From Eudorina sp. 2006-703-Eu-15 (lineage: Eukaryota; Chlorophyta; Chlorophyceae; Chlamydomonadales; Volvocaceae), in contig BDSI01000003.1 of NCBI GenBank assembly GCA_003117195.1, forward strand, positions 1,116,001 to 1,180,000: a stretch of DNA of 64,000 nt. The letters run 5' to 3'. How positions within the stretch are numbered: position 1 is the first letter of the stretch; the number at the start of each line of letters is the position of its first letter. Shown in pieces: positions 37,347 through 48,910 of this stretch. Position numbers and translations under genes: made by a program. The notes under the pieces were generated by a model that saw only the letters and a list, made by a program, of their open reading frames with translations, ran no database searches and was not told the DNA's origin.

Positions 37347-39596
37347 TCAATAGCAGTAGGAATAGCAATAGCAGCAGCAACAGCAGCAGTAACAGCAGTG
37401 GCAGTAGCAGCAATAGCAGTAGCAGCAATAGCAGTAGCAGCAATAGCAGTAGCAGCAATAGCAGTAGCAGCAATAGCAGTAGCAGCAATAGCAGTAGTAC
37501 ACACGAAACCCATCGGCCATCGGCCATCGGCCATCGGCCATCACCGCTAACGACTACGGTGGCGGCTGCTCGCCCGCAGGCCCCTCATCGCCTCTCCCTG
37601 CGCGTTATCCAACAGCTCTGTCAAGTACATAAAACAAACACGCCGTTCTCCAGACACACACGCCCTTCGCTAAGATCACACACACGCGCGGGTTGCATTT
37701 CTAAACACACACGCGCGCGCTTACCCCGCCCCGGCCGCACCTCCCACGATGAGGCCCGTGTAGCCCCTCTCGCACACGTTCTCGTCGCCGCGCAGGCAGG
37801 CCAGGCAGCGGCGGCAGGAGTCCGCGATCCAGCCCACCCCCACCCGGTCCCCGGGCCGCAGCGAGTCCACGGCGGAGCCCACCGCCACCACCTCGCCCAC
37901 CACCTGTCGGCCATCCAGGAGGGGAGGAGGGTTCCCCGATCAGGGGGAGCAGGGTGGGGCAAGCCGCGGCGGTGCAGTGCAGTGCAGTGAGGGCCCAGGG
38001 AGGGATCCCCCGGGGGGTGGGCGCGGCGGGGCCGGGTCCGCGGCGCACGTTGGCAGCTGCTCCTGCACCTACTTGGCGGCAGCGCGGCCGCGCCGCCGTG
38101 CCTCCTTGCGTTATCTACGGTACGGTGGTTTCCACTGCCATGCAGGTACCGCAAGTTTTGGCGCCCCCCCCCCCCCCTCCCCACCTCGTGTCCGGGGATG
38201 AAGGGGAACTTGGCGGCGCCCCAGTCGTCATCCTGAGCACGCGGGTTTGGGAAGCAGTACACGCGGGTTTGGGAAGCAGTACACGCGGGTTTGGGAAGCA
38301 GTACACGCGGGTTTGGGAAGCAGTACACGCGGGTACCGGGGGCCTTGTGCGCACTGCTGCCAGAGAGCAGAGGTCCGGTGAAGCATCAACTGTACCGGCA
38401 TCTCCACCCGACCCTCCCCGCCACCCGACCCCACCCGACCCTCCCCGCCACCCGACCCCACCCGACCCTCCCCGCCACCCTCCCCGCCACCCTCCCCGCC
38501 ACCCTCCCCGCCACCCTCCCCGCCACCCTCCCCGCCACCCTCCCCGCCACCCTCCCCGCCACCCTCCCCGCCACCCTCCCCGCCACCCCTCCCCGCCACC
38601 CTCCCCGCCACCCGACCCCACCGGGTCCACGAGGTGGCGTCCGTCAACGACCTGCGCCGAGTCCCTCCACCCTCCGCAGCTCCGCTCCATTCAATGGATA
38701 CGTGGCAACGACTTATGGCAACAAAAACTCGGTATCCATATGTATCACCTGTTCCTTGAGTCTCCATATACCGGCAGGCTCCCAGGCCCCCACCCGACCC
38801 AATCCACCCGCCCTTGCACCCGATTCTCACGCTGGCTGTCGGCTCAGCTGCTTATGACCACCACCACCACCCGGCAGGGCCCCAGCCAGCAGCCACCCAC
38901 CCTCATGTGGAGGTCGGTGTGGCACAGTCCGTTGTGGGTGACGCGGATGTCCACCTGACGGGGCCCTAGCTCGCCCGGGGAGTGGCTCCAGGGAACCAGC
39001 CTCGACTGCCGTACAGCCGTACAGGTGTGCACGCCGCGGGCCGGGGACCGGGGAGGACGAGGATCAAGGGACACAGCGGCACCAGCAAGGCCAGGAGGGG
39101 GGCGGGTGTTGGCCGGTTGGACACTGGCAAGCCGTGCGCGCGCATCACCACCTGGGAACGTCACATCACATCACGTCATGCCGTACATGTCGTACATGCC
39201 GAACAGCGAGGACCGTCAGTGAAATGCCTGCGCCCCGCGTTGTGGGTGACTTGACTGGTTGTGATAGCTTCCGGCGGCCCCCTCGCCGGCTGTCTCCCAT
39301 TACCAGTTACCTCCCGCCCGCCCTCCCTCACGCACCTTCTTCTCCATCACCGCCCAGCCGCGCCGGGTGAGACGTTGCGCCTGGCTGGTACGGAAAGCCT
39401 CCGCCTGCTCCCGGACACCCGCCTTGAGGTCGGGTTTGGTGTCGCCCTCGCGGAAAGCCAGGGGACTCACAACCGAGGCCGCGGCGCGGCGACAGCGATG
39501 CCTGGGCGTCAGGGCTGAGGCGGGACGGCCGGGGCGAGGAACGGCCTGGCAGCGCGGCCGGTTGCTGACCGACCCATGGGTCGCGGTCGAAGCCAT
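34652..39596 (-). CDS. Zinc-dependent alcohol dehydrogenase, cinnamyl-alcohol-dehydrogenase type, ten exons
   Basis: NAD(P)-dependent medium-chain alcohol/aldehyde oxidoreductase of 416 aa. Exons (minus): 39596-39336, 39005-38901, 38232-38185, 37903-37741, 37119-36990, 36650-36524, 36211-36137, 35668-35576, 35201-35028 and 34726-34652. They sum to 1251 nt with all phases consistent. Catalytic zinc ligands are in [17 protein letters not shown] and [12 protein letters not shown]. The structural zinc site is [17 protein letters not shown]. The Rossmann glycine motif is [15 protein letters not shown]. The residue after VTAL is Asp ([10 protein letters not shown]), where plant CADs carry Ser, which suggests NAD rather than NADP preference (inference). 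The first about 55 residues are Arg/Ala/Ser-rich with few acidic residues and look like a chloroplast or mitochondrial transit peptide. The exon 2 start (SRLVPW) is the least certain splice. The physiological substrate is unknown. Confidence 0.92.
35741..35787 (-). repeat. Dispersed repeat family A copy (dehydrogenase intron)
   Basis: Minus strand reads GCTCTGGAAGCAGCACAGTT, then TGAATATGTCTGCCAATTTTC. About 70 nt upstream of the acceptor of the exon at 35668, sense orientation. Confidence 0.72.
36706..36726 (-). repeat. Dispersed repeat family A fragment (dehydrogenase intron)
   Basis: Minus strand carries CTACCAATTTCCTATACCC, the family A end, about 55 nt before the acceptor of the exon at 36650. 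Confidence 0.55.
37291..37500 (-). repeat. CAG and 15-bp AGCAGCAATAGCAGT repeats in dehydrogenase intron
   Basis: A CAG-rich trinucleotide tract grading into at least five near-perfect 15-bp units. Intronic, between the exons ending at 37741 and starting at 37119. The long open frames over it are repeat artefacts. Confidence 0.92.
38069..38155 (+). repeat. Dispersed repeat family B partial copy (dehydrogenase intron, antisense)
   Basis: Shares the GGCAGCGCGGCCGCGCCGCC start and TGCAGGTACCGCA. It is followed by a C-run that abuts the donor of the exon ending at 38185. Confidence 0.7.
38238..38336 (-). repeat. 22-bp minisatellite in dehydrogenase intron
   Basis: Four and a half near-perfect units containing GCGGGTTTGGGAAGCAGTAC, directly beside the 48-nt exon 38185-38232. 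Confidence 0.92.
38347..38395 (-). repeat. Dispersed repeat family A copy (dehydrogenase intron)
   Basis: Minus strand matches the 5' half of the copy at 8341 (GGACCTCTGCTCTCTGGCAG). Sense orientation, about 110 nt upstream of the acceptor at 38233. Confidence 0.7.
38409..38620 (-). repeat. 12-bp CCCTCCCCGCCA minisatellite in dehydrogenase intron
   Basis: About 17 units, some with a CCCGACCCCACC variant. Intronic. Confidence 0.92.
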
Positions 39597-40515
39597 TCCG
39601 CCGGCGCGGGCGCGTCCTGCCGATTGCAAGTTCCTCAGAGGGAGTTGGTTCTGCTTTGGCCTCTGATCGGAGTCCTTGAACTGGCTAATGTAGGGTTGTG
39701 GGCGTTGCGTGGGTCGCGGCGTTTCCCAAGGTTGACGGCAATTTACAAAGGCTGCGCTTTGAACTGGACAACCCGAGGAAGTAAGCGCAGCCTGAGGTTT
39801 TGGTGATGTGGTGGACGTGAAAAGCAGTACGACCATGCCAAAGAGTTCTGTGGTCGTGCTTGTAATCCACGACGAATGACGACACCCGCAGTTGCTGACG
39901 ATCCGAGGTAAACTCAACCTTGTGTCACCATAAGTCAATAATCTTTGCACACGACATACTTTCGTCAGGTTTCGATGAACGCAGCGTCACCCATTCTTGA
40001 CACGCAAGTGACAAGTCTGCAACATCGTTCGGAGGTGCCGATCCGTTCAATCCAGTATTAGCCGTTTCGGTACCCAAAGCATCAGTGTGGCAGGATGTGT
40101 CATGCTGTTTGGGCCTTGTCCATGCTACTGTTGGAAGGGTAGGGACGGGTTCGCGGACCGACGGATTGGTTTCGGAAGACCGGACGAACTGGGTACGAAT
40201 GAATTCAAAGATTACCAGCGAATTACTAACGTCATGGACAAACCTGCATTCCATACAGAAAGTATTAAATCTCATGTACTGGTTTAGCCGGGCAACGGTT
40301 ATGGTGTATCGGTGAGTGTCTAGGTGAGAGGTTCTATTGTGTCCGTACGCAAGTTGAATGGTCGCGATTACCTTCGCCTCAGCACGCCTTAAGGAGGCCA
40401 AGCACATGTGTGCAGCAAATGTTAATGGATGCTTACTACATACCTATCTCAATTTACCGTGCGTACCAGCTTTGTCTTGTTCGTTTCAGCTCAGCGTAGC
40501 CTCACGACACATCCC
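39597..40515. promoter_or_regulatory. Shared divergent upstream region
   Basis: About 0.9 kb, visibly lower in GC, between the dehydrogenase start (minus) and the membrane-protein start (plus). It should hold both promoters and 5' UTRs. No canonical TATA box stands out, and short ORFs here show no recognisable protein. Confidence 0.45.
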
Positions 40516-41783
40516 ATGTCCACAACACCAACAAGTACAAAGACACAACTCACTTTATCTGGCTTTACACAACCTCGAAGGCCTGTCGCCCTGCAACCTG
40601 CGCGATTTACGTGCTCCTCTGCTGCGCGCCAGCATGCGGGCCCAACCAGCCCCCGCGCTGACAACTTCTTTGACAAATTACAGTCCATCTTCTCATCAAC
40701 CATAAACAGCACGGTTGCTTTGGAGCCTTCGCGCACGGCCGCGCCGGAGCCTGCGGCCTCCGGCTCGCACATCCTCCCGGCCATCTGCCTCGCACCCAGC
40801 GCGCTGGCGGCCCTCAGCGTGGCCCTGCGCGGCGCCAGTGAGGCCGCCTGCGCGCAAGCGAACGCGGTCGCCGTCCTCACAGCGGCCCTGCTGTTCCTCT
40901 TGTACTTAAGCTCATCCTTGACCACACACCGGCTCCCCTGGGCCTCGCGGCTCGCGCTCGCCCTCCGGCCCGCCCAAGACCAGATCCTGCGGGGCTGCGG
41001 CCTGGCCGCCGCCGCGCAGCTGGCCATCGCCGCCGGGCTGTGCTCGTCCTTCCCGATCCATGGCGAGGGTGCGCTGGTGCCTCTGTTCGCCGCAGGGTAC
41101 GCCTGCCTGGGCATTCTGGTGGCCAGCCAGCGCGGCCGGCGGCTGAGGGGCAGGAAGCTCATGTCCATCGAGGTGGGCGGCCGGGTTGGTTGAACGTAGA
41201 AAAAAGAGTGGCGGGGACGAAATGGGCTGCCGGCTAGGATCTAATTCGCGGTCCCGTCGACGGCGTCGTGAAACCCGGCCGTTTACCGTATTCAATTTCC
41301 GAACGCATTAGCCCGCCCAAGGCAAGCCATGGCGGCAAAGGCCTTTCTTTCTTCCCGCTGTGAGTGGGCCCTGCAGCATTTTAGCAACGGTAAGATAGCA
41401 ACACGGCGCATTTTATGTAAGATAGGAACACAAAGAGTCCTGCTGTGCCTTCCCTGGACTGACAGGCCGGTGATGGAGAGCGCCACTCCGTCATGGCTCA
41501 GGGCTCCCGGCTGGCCGCCCGCGACTACGTCTGGCTGGCGCTGCTGATCCATCTGGTGTCGCAGGCTGTAGCAACTGTAGCTGCTACAGCGGGAGCAGCA
41601 GCAGCAGCGGCGGCGGTGACCGCCGGCGGGGGCGGCAGCGCGCTGCTGCCGCCGGTGTTCGCCGCAGCGTACGGCACACTCGCTGTATTGTACGGCGTTG
41701 CCGGCGCCCTCAAATTCCTGCCGGGCTCGTCCTCGGGCTTAGTGGGCAGGGACGGCGGCGGCGCCACGGCGAGCGGCCCGTGA
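40516..41783 (+). CDS. Predicted multi-pass membrane protein, plastid-targeted?, two exons
   Basis: I do not recognise the family. Exons 40516-41172 and 41466-41783 join in phase 0 (GAG, then GTGGGC donor; GACAG acceptor), giving 324 aa. The start ATG opens an N-terminal stretch rich in Thr/Ser/Arg/Pro (MSTTPTSTKTQLTLSG onward) that resembles a chloroplast transit peptide. About six hydrophobic segments follow, including ILPAICLAPSALAALSVAL, AVAVLTAALLFLLYLSSSL, LVPLFAAGYACLGILVA, YVWLALLIHLVSQAVATVAA and VFAAAYGTLAVLYGVAGAL. The last helix is preceded by an Ala/Gly-rich loop. Upstream in-frame codons reach an ATG at 40429, a possible alternative start. Codon use is GC-rich like its neighbours, which supports a real gene. 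Confidence 0.65.
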
Positions 41784-42505
41784 GACGAGGTGCGGCGTAA
41801 CTTGCTGTATGCCTGGAGACGCCACCCGATACGGTATCACCCCACGCGTGCCCTACGCATCGGCGACGGGTAGCTGTCGGCGGCAGCTGAGACGGGGACG
41901 GCAGGGCTGCCATCCAAGTGCGGGCAGCCATGTGCGGGCAGCCCACCGTGACCTGACCCTGTCGGCATCTTGGTCTTGATCTGTGATCAGTAAGTGCTGC
42001 GAATCGGCGTCTAGGTCGTGAACACGTACGAGTACTGGAGGAACGATGCCGTGCACGGCACTGCGCCCTGGCTGGCATGGATGCGATTGTCGCCGCCGTG
42101 TACACGCGGGACTCGGCCGAGAGGACTTAGAACCGCTTGCGCAGCCGTCTTGGGCCGTCTTCGTCTTCGTCACGAGGGGGGATGAGCCCGCCGGCCGAAG
42201 CGAGGAAGGTCACGGAACCCAAGGATGGGCGGATGCGGGGGGCGGATGGCAGGGCCCCCGGGTGCGGGGGGGGGGTGGCGTGGACGCACCGGGCGTCCTT
42301 TTCTCCCGACCTCGGTTGGCATCCGGGCGCGTGGTCCCGCAACGTCCTGGTCTCCCTTGGGCGGCAGGTATTCCCGGGGAGGCATCTTTGATCCCGTGAT
42401 AAGTTTTTGTGTGCGGCGTTGAGGTGTGGAGGTGTCTTGCCGCCTTGGCGGTGAGGCCTGCTGGGGCTTGCCCTGGTATACACCGGTGATCCCTTGGGGG
42501 TCCGG

Positions 42506-42510
42506 TGTAA
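42506..42510 (+). terminator. Candidate TGTAA poly(A) signal of the membrane-protein gene
   Basis: First TGTAA after the stop at 41783, about 0.72 kb downstream. It lies inside a short dispersed repeat (see the copies near 34872 and 4200), so the match may be coincidental. Confidence 0.3.
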
Positions 42511-43700
42511 CGGTCATTCATTCATTCAAGTTATGACATCAGAGCTGAATATGATCTGACTGGATCTGATCTTGATACGGGCGGCATCATACACGTGGTT
42601 CGCATCGTCCTGCGCTGAAGCCCCGATGTAACCGGGTAGCCCGCTAACACGGTTACGTCGGGTCCTCGTGACCTGCAGTCGGGCCCCACCCGCAAACTGA
42701 GGTGACTTGCGGCAGACCCACGAGTTGGTGCCGCCGACGCGGACATGTACGACTACAGCCGCGAGACAGCTGCGTGCACGCCGCCGCCAGCAGGCGAAAT
42801 GGTCGCGGGCAGCGCTGCAGCGGCAGTAGCAGCGGCGGTTGACGGGGTCGGCAGCCCGTCGTGCCACAACAGCCGTGGCCACACAATTGAGGCGAAACGC
42901 GCAGTACGGCAGGGGGGGGGAAGCTGAGTTACAGCCCAGCAAAAAATGGCCAAAAGTGCAGACGGTCGAGGCGCAGTAATGTGTGCGGCAAGGTACGATA
43001 CTAAGCGTACTGCTAGTAGGCCGCGAGGTTCCTAGCCGGCCCTGCGGGCTTCACCCTCGGGGGAAGGGGAAAAGGACGCCAGGACCCCCAATCGGCACAG
43101 GGCAGCAGGCCGCGCCGTGTACAGGAGGGTTGAGCCCCTGCCCCCGCCTGAATCCCTACGGAGCCGAGGTCGTTGCCTACCTCTGAAGTCGTACACCGAT
43201 ATGGCCGTACTGGCCCGCGCGCCATACAGTAATAAAGTCTTGAATCCCTCGCCCCGGTCGCTGGCTACCTACAGCTACTCACCGTGTCACCGACTGTACG
43301 CGACCGGCCTCTGCTTCCGGTCCCATGCCCACCACCATAACGGAACGTCGCGCGGAGAGGTCAACCCTGGATCACGGCCCCACACAGCCGCCGCCGTACG
43401 CGTCCGGCCCGATACCTTGGGCCGCGTCCTGCGTTATCGCGTCAGACCCGTACGGCACCACGAGCGTCCCTTCACGCCACCCGCGCCCCCACAAGTGCCG
43501 ACTGCCTGATCTTCGTCCCCGACAGCCCGGGCCCGCCCATACGCCACACCCAAACTAACTAACAGCGCCGGGCCCCACCCACCCCTGCCGGGGCCAGGCG
43601 GCCAGAGCTGCAAGCAGGGGCCCGAGGCTGTTCCCCTCTTGGGGAAGAACGGCGCTCACCCCACCCCCACGATCTATGGTACTGTAATAACTTTTTCCGT

Positions 43701-43750
43701 CGCTCTGGCAGCAGCTCACGCTGAAATGTCTACCAATTTCCTATACCCCA
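43701..43750 (+). repeat. Dispersed repeat family A copy (intergenic)
   Basis: CGCTCTGGCAGCAGCTCACG, then CTGAAATGTCTACCAATTTC and CTATACCCC. The only clear family A copy not inside an intron. Confidence 0.7.
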
Positions 43751-44000
43751 CCCCATCCCACCCCACCCTGGGCAGCTCCGACCGCCAAGCAACCGGTCAC
43801 AGGGACTGTCAGCCAACGTGAGCTCGCCGGCGCGCGCACGCGGGCAGCAGGAGGGCCGCAGGTCACGGCGCCCGCCGCGGCCGCGACCCATTCCGGGAGC
43901 CACGGTCCGGGACAGCGGCTACCCGCTTTCCTCTACACCCCCTAAAGATCTGGATCCTGTACCGGTGTCCGGATCGAGGATCCTGACCTTCGCGGCGGCG

Positions 44001-47000
44001 TCAGCCCTCGACGTACAGCGTCCAGCCCATGACCAGGCAGCCCCCCAGGATGCCGGCGGCGAAGGCGCGGTCGTGGCGGCAGTTGCGGCCCTCGGGCCAC
44101 AGCTCGATGGCGCACACCGCGAGCTGAGTGCGTGCGTGTGTGTGCGTGTGCGTTGTGTGTATGGGGGGCGGCGGCACGGGGTACGGGACATTGGCAAGGG
44201 GGTTAAAATGAAAAAAGAAATCATTGGCAAGGGGGGTACATAGGGTTCAGCAGCGAATCGGTGTCAGTGCCGTACACGCTGGAGCGGAGACATGAGGCGC
44301 AGGACATGAGGTCTCGTCCCATCCAGTTGTACAGCGGCTGCCGTACCTGGGGATGCCCGGTCACAAGGCGGATGCCTACCTGCGGCGTGCGGTGTGATGC
44401 GACGCATCAACGGACTCCCCCTTTGCCGCCTTCCCCCGGCGCGTCCCCACGGGAGCACTCCGACCTCCCAACACCCCAAAATGTTCAGTGACAGCAAGGA
44501 ACCCCATGCCCCCAGCCCCAGCGACCGCCCCCGCCCCTCCCCCAGCTGCCCCTGCCCCCAACTGTGTCGCCACCCCCCAGCCCACCTCACCCTCAACATG
44601 ACCCCCAACCCCCCGGCGGCAGCGCGGCCGCGCCGCCACGCGCCCGCGCGCGGTCTATATCTTTCCATTGCTGTGCAGGTACCGCACAACGTAAGTATAC
44701 TGAGTTATGCTGGGTGTGCCCGGGTTCGTTCTTCGGTTTTTTTTTCAATTTACCCCCCCACACACACACACACCCTCACCATGACTCCCCCCACGAAGGC
44801 CAGCAGGTAGTGCAGCCGCTCCTGCGTGAAGAACGGCTGCAGCAGCAGCAGCGACAGCAGCGCCCCCAGAGGCTCCGACAGGCCCTGCGAGCAGCCACCG
44901 GGTCGGGTCCGGGTCAGGACCGGGGCAGCACCAAGCCAGAAGCCACCGGGGCGACTCGGCCCACCAGCCGAACACCCGCCATCACCCGGCCCCCGCCTCC
45001 ACTTCCCCTTCCCGGCGGCCGGCGAGGACACGTCAGGACACTCCAGGAGGGGGGCCAACGTGGCCGCGCCCCGCAGGCCCGCACCCAACGGAAGTTCCGT
45101 TACGGCACCCTCGGCGGCGGCGGGCGCCCGTCCGCGGCACTCACCGACGCGGTGGCGACGCCCACGGCCCGCCACCTGCTGCCCGTGGCGGCGTAGATCG
45201 GCGCCGCCACGATGACCCCCTGCGCCCCGAGGACCGCGAGGGGCACCGCCGCCGTCAGCAGAGTGACCCCCACCACCACCGTCACCGCCGCCTTCATCAC
45301 CACCACCACTGTCAACACCAGCATCGACCCAGCTCGGGGGCCAAGGAAGCGACGCACCCACCCACCCACCCACCCACCTCGGGGATATTGTGCAGCGCAA
45401 TCGCCAGCGCCATGATGGGTCCGAAGTCGGTGAAGGCGGAGAAGGCCACCTGCGGAGCAATGTGTGAGGGTTCGGGTTCGGGTTCGGGTTCGGGGTAGGG
45501 TGAAGGAGGGGGGGAGGAGAGGCGGATGTCCAGGAGGGGGCGGAGGGCTGCGAATTGAGGCCCACGACCACCCCTCCACGTACACGCGTACCCGTACACG
45601 CGCACCCGTACACGCGTCATCACGGGCAGCGGTGACGCCACCACCCACCGCGAAGCCCTCCGGCAGGTTGTGGAGCGTCATCGTGACCGCCATGAGGACC
45701 CCCAGCCGCAGCATCCGGCCGGTCCGCGGCCCCGGCCCCGAAACCACCAACGAGTGGTCGCCGGGGGCGGCTCCAGGAAGCCCCGCGGCCCCGCCGCCGC
45801 CGCCGCTGAGCAAGAAGGCCGGCGAGACCGGGCCGTCGCCCGCGGGGGCGGCGCCGCCAGCGCCCGGCCCCGACAGGCTGCGACAGGGCGAGGGGGATGA
45901 CGGGGATGAGGGGGATGAATGCCAGGGAGCTGAGCCTTACCTGTAGTGGGTTGGGACGCACCCCAACCCGACTGTGACGAACGCCTGTTGGCTGCGCTCG
46001 CGGGGTGATCATCACCACGCGCGAGCTGGGCTTTCCCGGCCCCACGCGGCAAGGCAAAACCCCAGGCAAAACCCCAGGGAAAACCCCAGGCAAAACCCAG
46101 ACAAACCCCAGGGAAATCCCCCGGCAAACCCCTAGCAAAGCCCTCACCCCCTCACCCGTTCTCTCTTCCCCCTCCATTGGCTCCAAAGGACCCCGACGAT
46201 CCGAGCATCTGCCCCTCGCTGCAGCTGGCCTTTCGCGACAGCCCGGCGGCGCTGACGTTGACCGGCCCTGGTCCCCCCGCCCCGGCCCCATGGCCGCTGC
46301 CGCCGCCGCCTGCCGCCGCCCCCGCGGAGCCCATTGTCCCGCCGTAGCCACCTGCGGCGGCCGAGACCCCCTTGCGTTGCAAGGCTGCGTGCGGGGCGGG
46401 ACGGCACCGCGCGAGGGAGGTGGGGGTTCCCACGGCGGAGCAGACGGGGACACGAGGCAGAGGCGACCGGCCGAGCAGGGGTTGAAGTCGGGTCCGGGCC
46501 GGCGCAGAGGTGCCCGGACAGAGACGATGCATGGTGACCCGGGCCGACGCCCCTCCCCTCGCGTCGGGTCGACCGCCGATCTGATCTGATCTGGGTCGCG
46601 CACGTGCGCCCTGCGCCTGCCAACACCATGGACCCATCCCACCCCACACTCTTCGCAGCCAAGCCCAGTATACAAGAATTGATTCCGGCCGAGCGGGGTT
46701 ATAAACTACAGCTTTGCTTCAACAGCAACAACGAGCCCCGTTCGCCTCGGATCCAGCTCGCCCCAGATCCAACCAAGCCCAGGCCCCGTTCGCAGCCCGA
46801 CCCTGTCCCCGCCGCGGCCATCCGCTGGTCAAGCCCAAGGCATCTGTCCCCCCCAGTCAAAATCCCCACACCGCCGCAAACCCCTGAACCCGTCGCCTGC
46901 TTCATTCTATCTGGGATGCTGTGTCACGCTATCTGGGATGCAACTTGCTGAGCTTCGCAAGCGCCTCACGCCTCGGAGATGGCAACATTCTCCGTCCATG

Positions 47001-48910
47001 TTGGCCCCGCCCAGTTGCACGGCCCCCTCCCTGGGTCGGGTCCCCCCCGCCCTGGCTGCCTGCGTCAAGGCCGGGTGAAGGCGCTCCCCGCGACCCCGTC
47101 GTTCTGTACCCTCCTCGTGATAGGGAGGGTTCCGCCCCGCCTCGCCTCGCCCCGCCCACCTCCGTGCCCAAGCCGCTCCACGTCACCGCCGTGTTGTTGT
47201 TGCTGCTGCTGCGACTGCGACTGCGGCGGCTGGTCCAGCAACCTAAAGAACGCCTCGTGGTCGTCCACGTCGTCCTGCTTCTGTCCTTGCGGCAGGGCGG
47301 GGGGAGGAAGCAGAGGCGGATGAGCAGAGGCGTGGGGTGTTTTCGGCATGCGGAACCCGCCGGACTCAAATCAGTTATCAGTATTCTAATCCAATACACC
47401 AACCTGCAAATGACAAAATGCAACAAACAATCGGGCGTATGGGCGGTACATGTGCGCCATCGGAAGACGGAAGGCGGTACATGTGCGCCATCGGAAGACG
47501 GAAGGCGGCGGGCGGGCGGGCGGGCGCTTTGGCGTGGTGTTGAGGTGATGCGAGAGATGGCGGGGGAGGGGGTGAGAGGGTCGGGTACGGGTCGGTGTGT
47601 GGGCAGCGGAGAGCAAGGCGGGCCCCCCCAATGGCCCTGCCGGTCTGCAGCAGAGCAGCATCCTCTCGAACACCCCACATCCCGGCCAACACGGGCTTCT
47701 TGACAGCCGCCATTACCGAGCCCAGCTACTCCCCGTGCTGCCGACAACGGCAGGCTCTCGCTTCCCAGTGGGCCCGGGGGTTAATTTGAAAAACAAACAA
47801 ACCCGAAGAACGAACCGGGGGTGCAACTGATGGGTGCTGAAAAGCTGCACTGTTACGACTATTGCGTTGTTCATCTGGGTTCCTCGGCATGGGGTCCACG
47901 ACTGATCACCACACATCAAAGCGTACCCTGCTGCGCTCTGGCGCATCAAGCAGTGATACCTTGACTACATGCACCACACGGGGGGCGGGAGTGCGTGTCC
48001 GCGCAGCGTGCGGTTACAGTATGAGGATGGCCCGTGTGTGTGCTGCTGTGCGCCAGGCGCAGCGCTCTGCCCGTGACCTGGGTGGCGGCCATCCACGTTC
48101 ACTTGGCCGCAGGTGTATGTGGCACAGGTTGCTGTTTCCGCATATTGTTCCATCCATGCGCGGGGAGTCCATGCGCGGATCTCCTGCCAGCGAACCGAAG
48201 GCTGCTCAGGGAAGGCCCTGTGCGCCGCACCGCACCGCACCGTACGGCACCGTACCGTGAGTTACCTTGAGGTGGTCGTGCTGCTCGTCCATTTTGGGGA
48301 ACAGCGGTTCCAAGAGATAGTACGCTAATCCCCCCGAGACCGCGGCGGCCAAGATGAGGAAGGGATCGCCCTTCCCCGACAGGGCGTTGCGGGCCACCAG
48401 CTCCACGCAGCTGACGGTGGCCATGACACCGAGCGCCACCCCCAGCAGGGCCGCCATGGAACTGGCGCTGGGTTTCCGCACCACCTTGGGATTTGCGGGG
48501 GTGCGGAGGCGGACGTGGTTGGGATGCGGTTTGCGGGAGTAGGGTTCTGGGAGGCAGCGTCAAGTGTGGCCAGGGGGCTTTAGGCAGGATTCATGCGAAG
48601 AAAGCAACGATCGTTAGTTGGTGTGGCTTCGGGACCCGACCCGGCCCGGAAGTCACCTTATACTACAGCCAGGTAAAGCTCAAACGAGATAATTTGCAGG
48701 TACACAGATTTGAGCTTGCAGCCGCGGTGCGTGCGCGCGGACGCGGACGCGGCTCACCGCGACGACCGCGCCAAGACTGGTAGACAAGCCCGCCATGGTT
48801 GCCAGAGCCAACGGCCACCAGGCATCTGATAGTTGGAGCATATTGTTGCCGGCGGCGGAACTGGCTTCCCTTGCTGTTAAGGAGTTCAGCGAAGTAATGA
48901 CTTCACTCAT
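44001..48910 (-). CDS. ZIP-family zinc/metal transporter, nine exons
   Basis: Membrane transporter moving Zn2+ (or a related divalent ion) into the cytosol, resembling the ZTP29/GufA-like branch. Exons (minus): 48910-48758, 48484-48266, 47280-47160, 46351-46156, 45877-45649, 45449-45378, 45219-45145, 44884-44780 and 44123-44001 (TGA). Total 1293 nt, 430 aa, phases consistent. The two metal-binding signatures are HNLPEGFA (residues about 299-306) and HNIPEG (about 326-331), expected in TM4 and TM5. TM1 is LALATMAGLSTSLGAVVA and the last helices are GVMLAVCAIELWPEG and AGILGGCLVMGWTLYVEG. Exons 3 and 4 encode a long cytosolic loop rich in Gln, Gly, Ser and some His. Their exact splice sites are the least certain part. 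An in-frame extension to an ATG at 49132 exists, but the 48910 start gives the usual short N-terminus. Confidence 0.88.
44615..44753 (+). repeat. Dispersed repeat family B copy 2 (ZIP intron, antisense)
   Basis: Partner of the copy at 14283-14426. The T-rich tail and C-run lie next to the donor of the exon ending at 44780. Confidence 0.85.
46056..46135 (-). repeat. 12-bp AAAACCCCAGGC-type repeat in ZIP intron
   Basis: Six or seven degenerate units just downstream of the donor at 46156 on the minus strand. Confidence 0.85.

Larger units (their letters stand above)
41784..44000. other. Region between convergent membrane-protein and ZIP genes
   Basis: No supported gene. Probably the 3' UTRs of both. 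A minus-strand TGTAA at 42933-42929 is the nearest candidate poly(A) signal for the ZIP gene, about 1.07 kb past its stop. A dispersed-repeat copy sits at 43701-43750. Confidence 0.55.

Noticed and set aside
37237..37550. Poly-Ser / poly-Leu / poly-Tyr-Cys frames over the CAG region
   Set aside because: All are products of an intronic trinucleotide and 15-bp repeat in the dehydrogenase gene.
38115..38857. Gly/Arg- and Pro/Ala-rich frames near 38.1-38.9 kb
   Set aside because: Generated by the 12-bp minisatellite. The real coding part here is only the 48-nt dehydrogenase exon.
45466..45500. Telomere-like GGTTCG tandem units
   Set aside because: The unit is GGTTCG, not the TTTTAGGG-type telomere repeat of green algae, and it is a short intronic tract.
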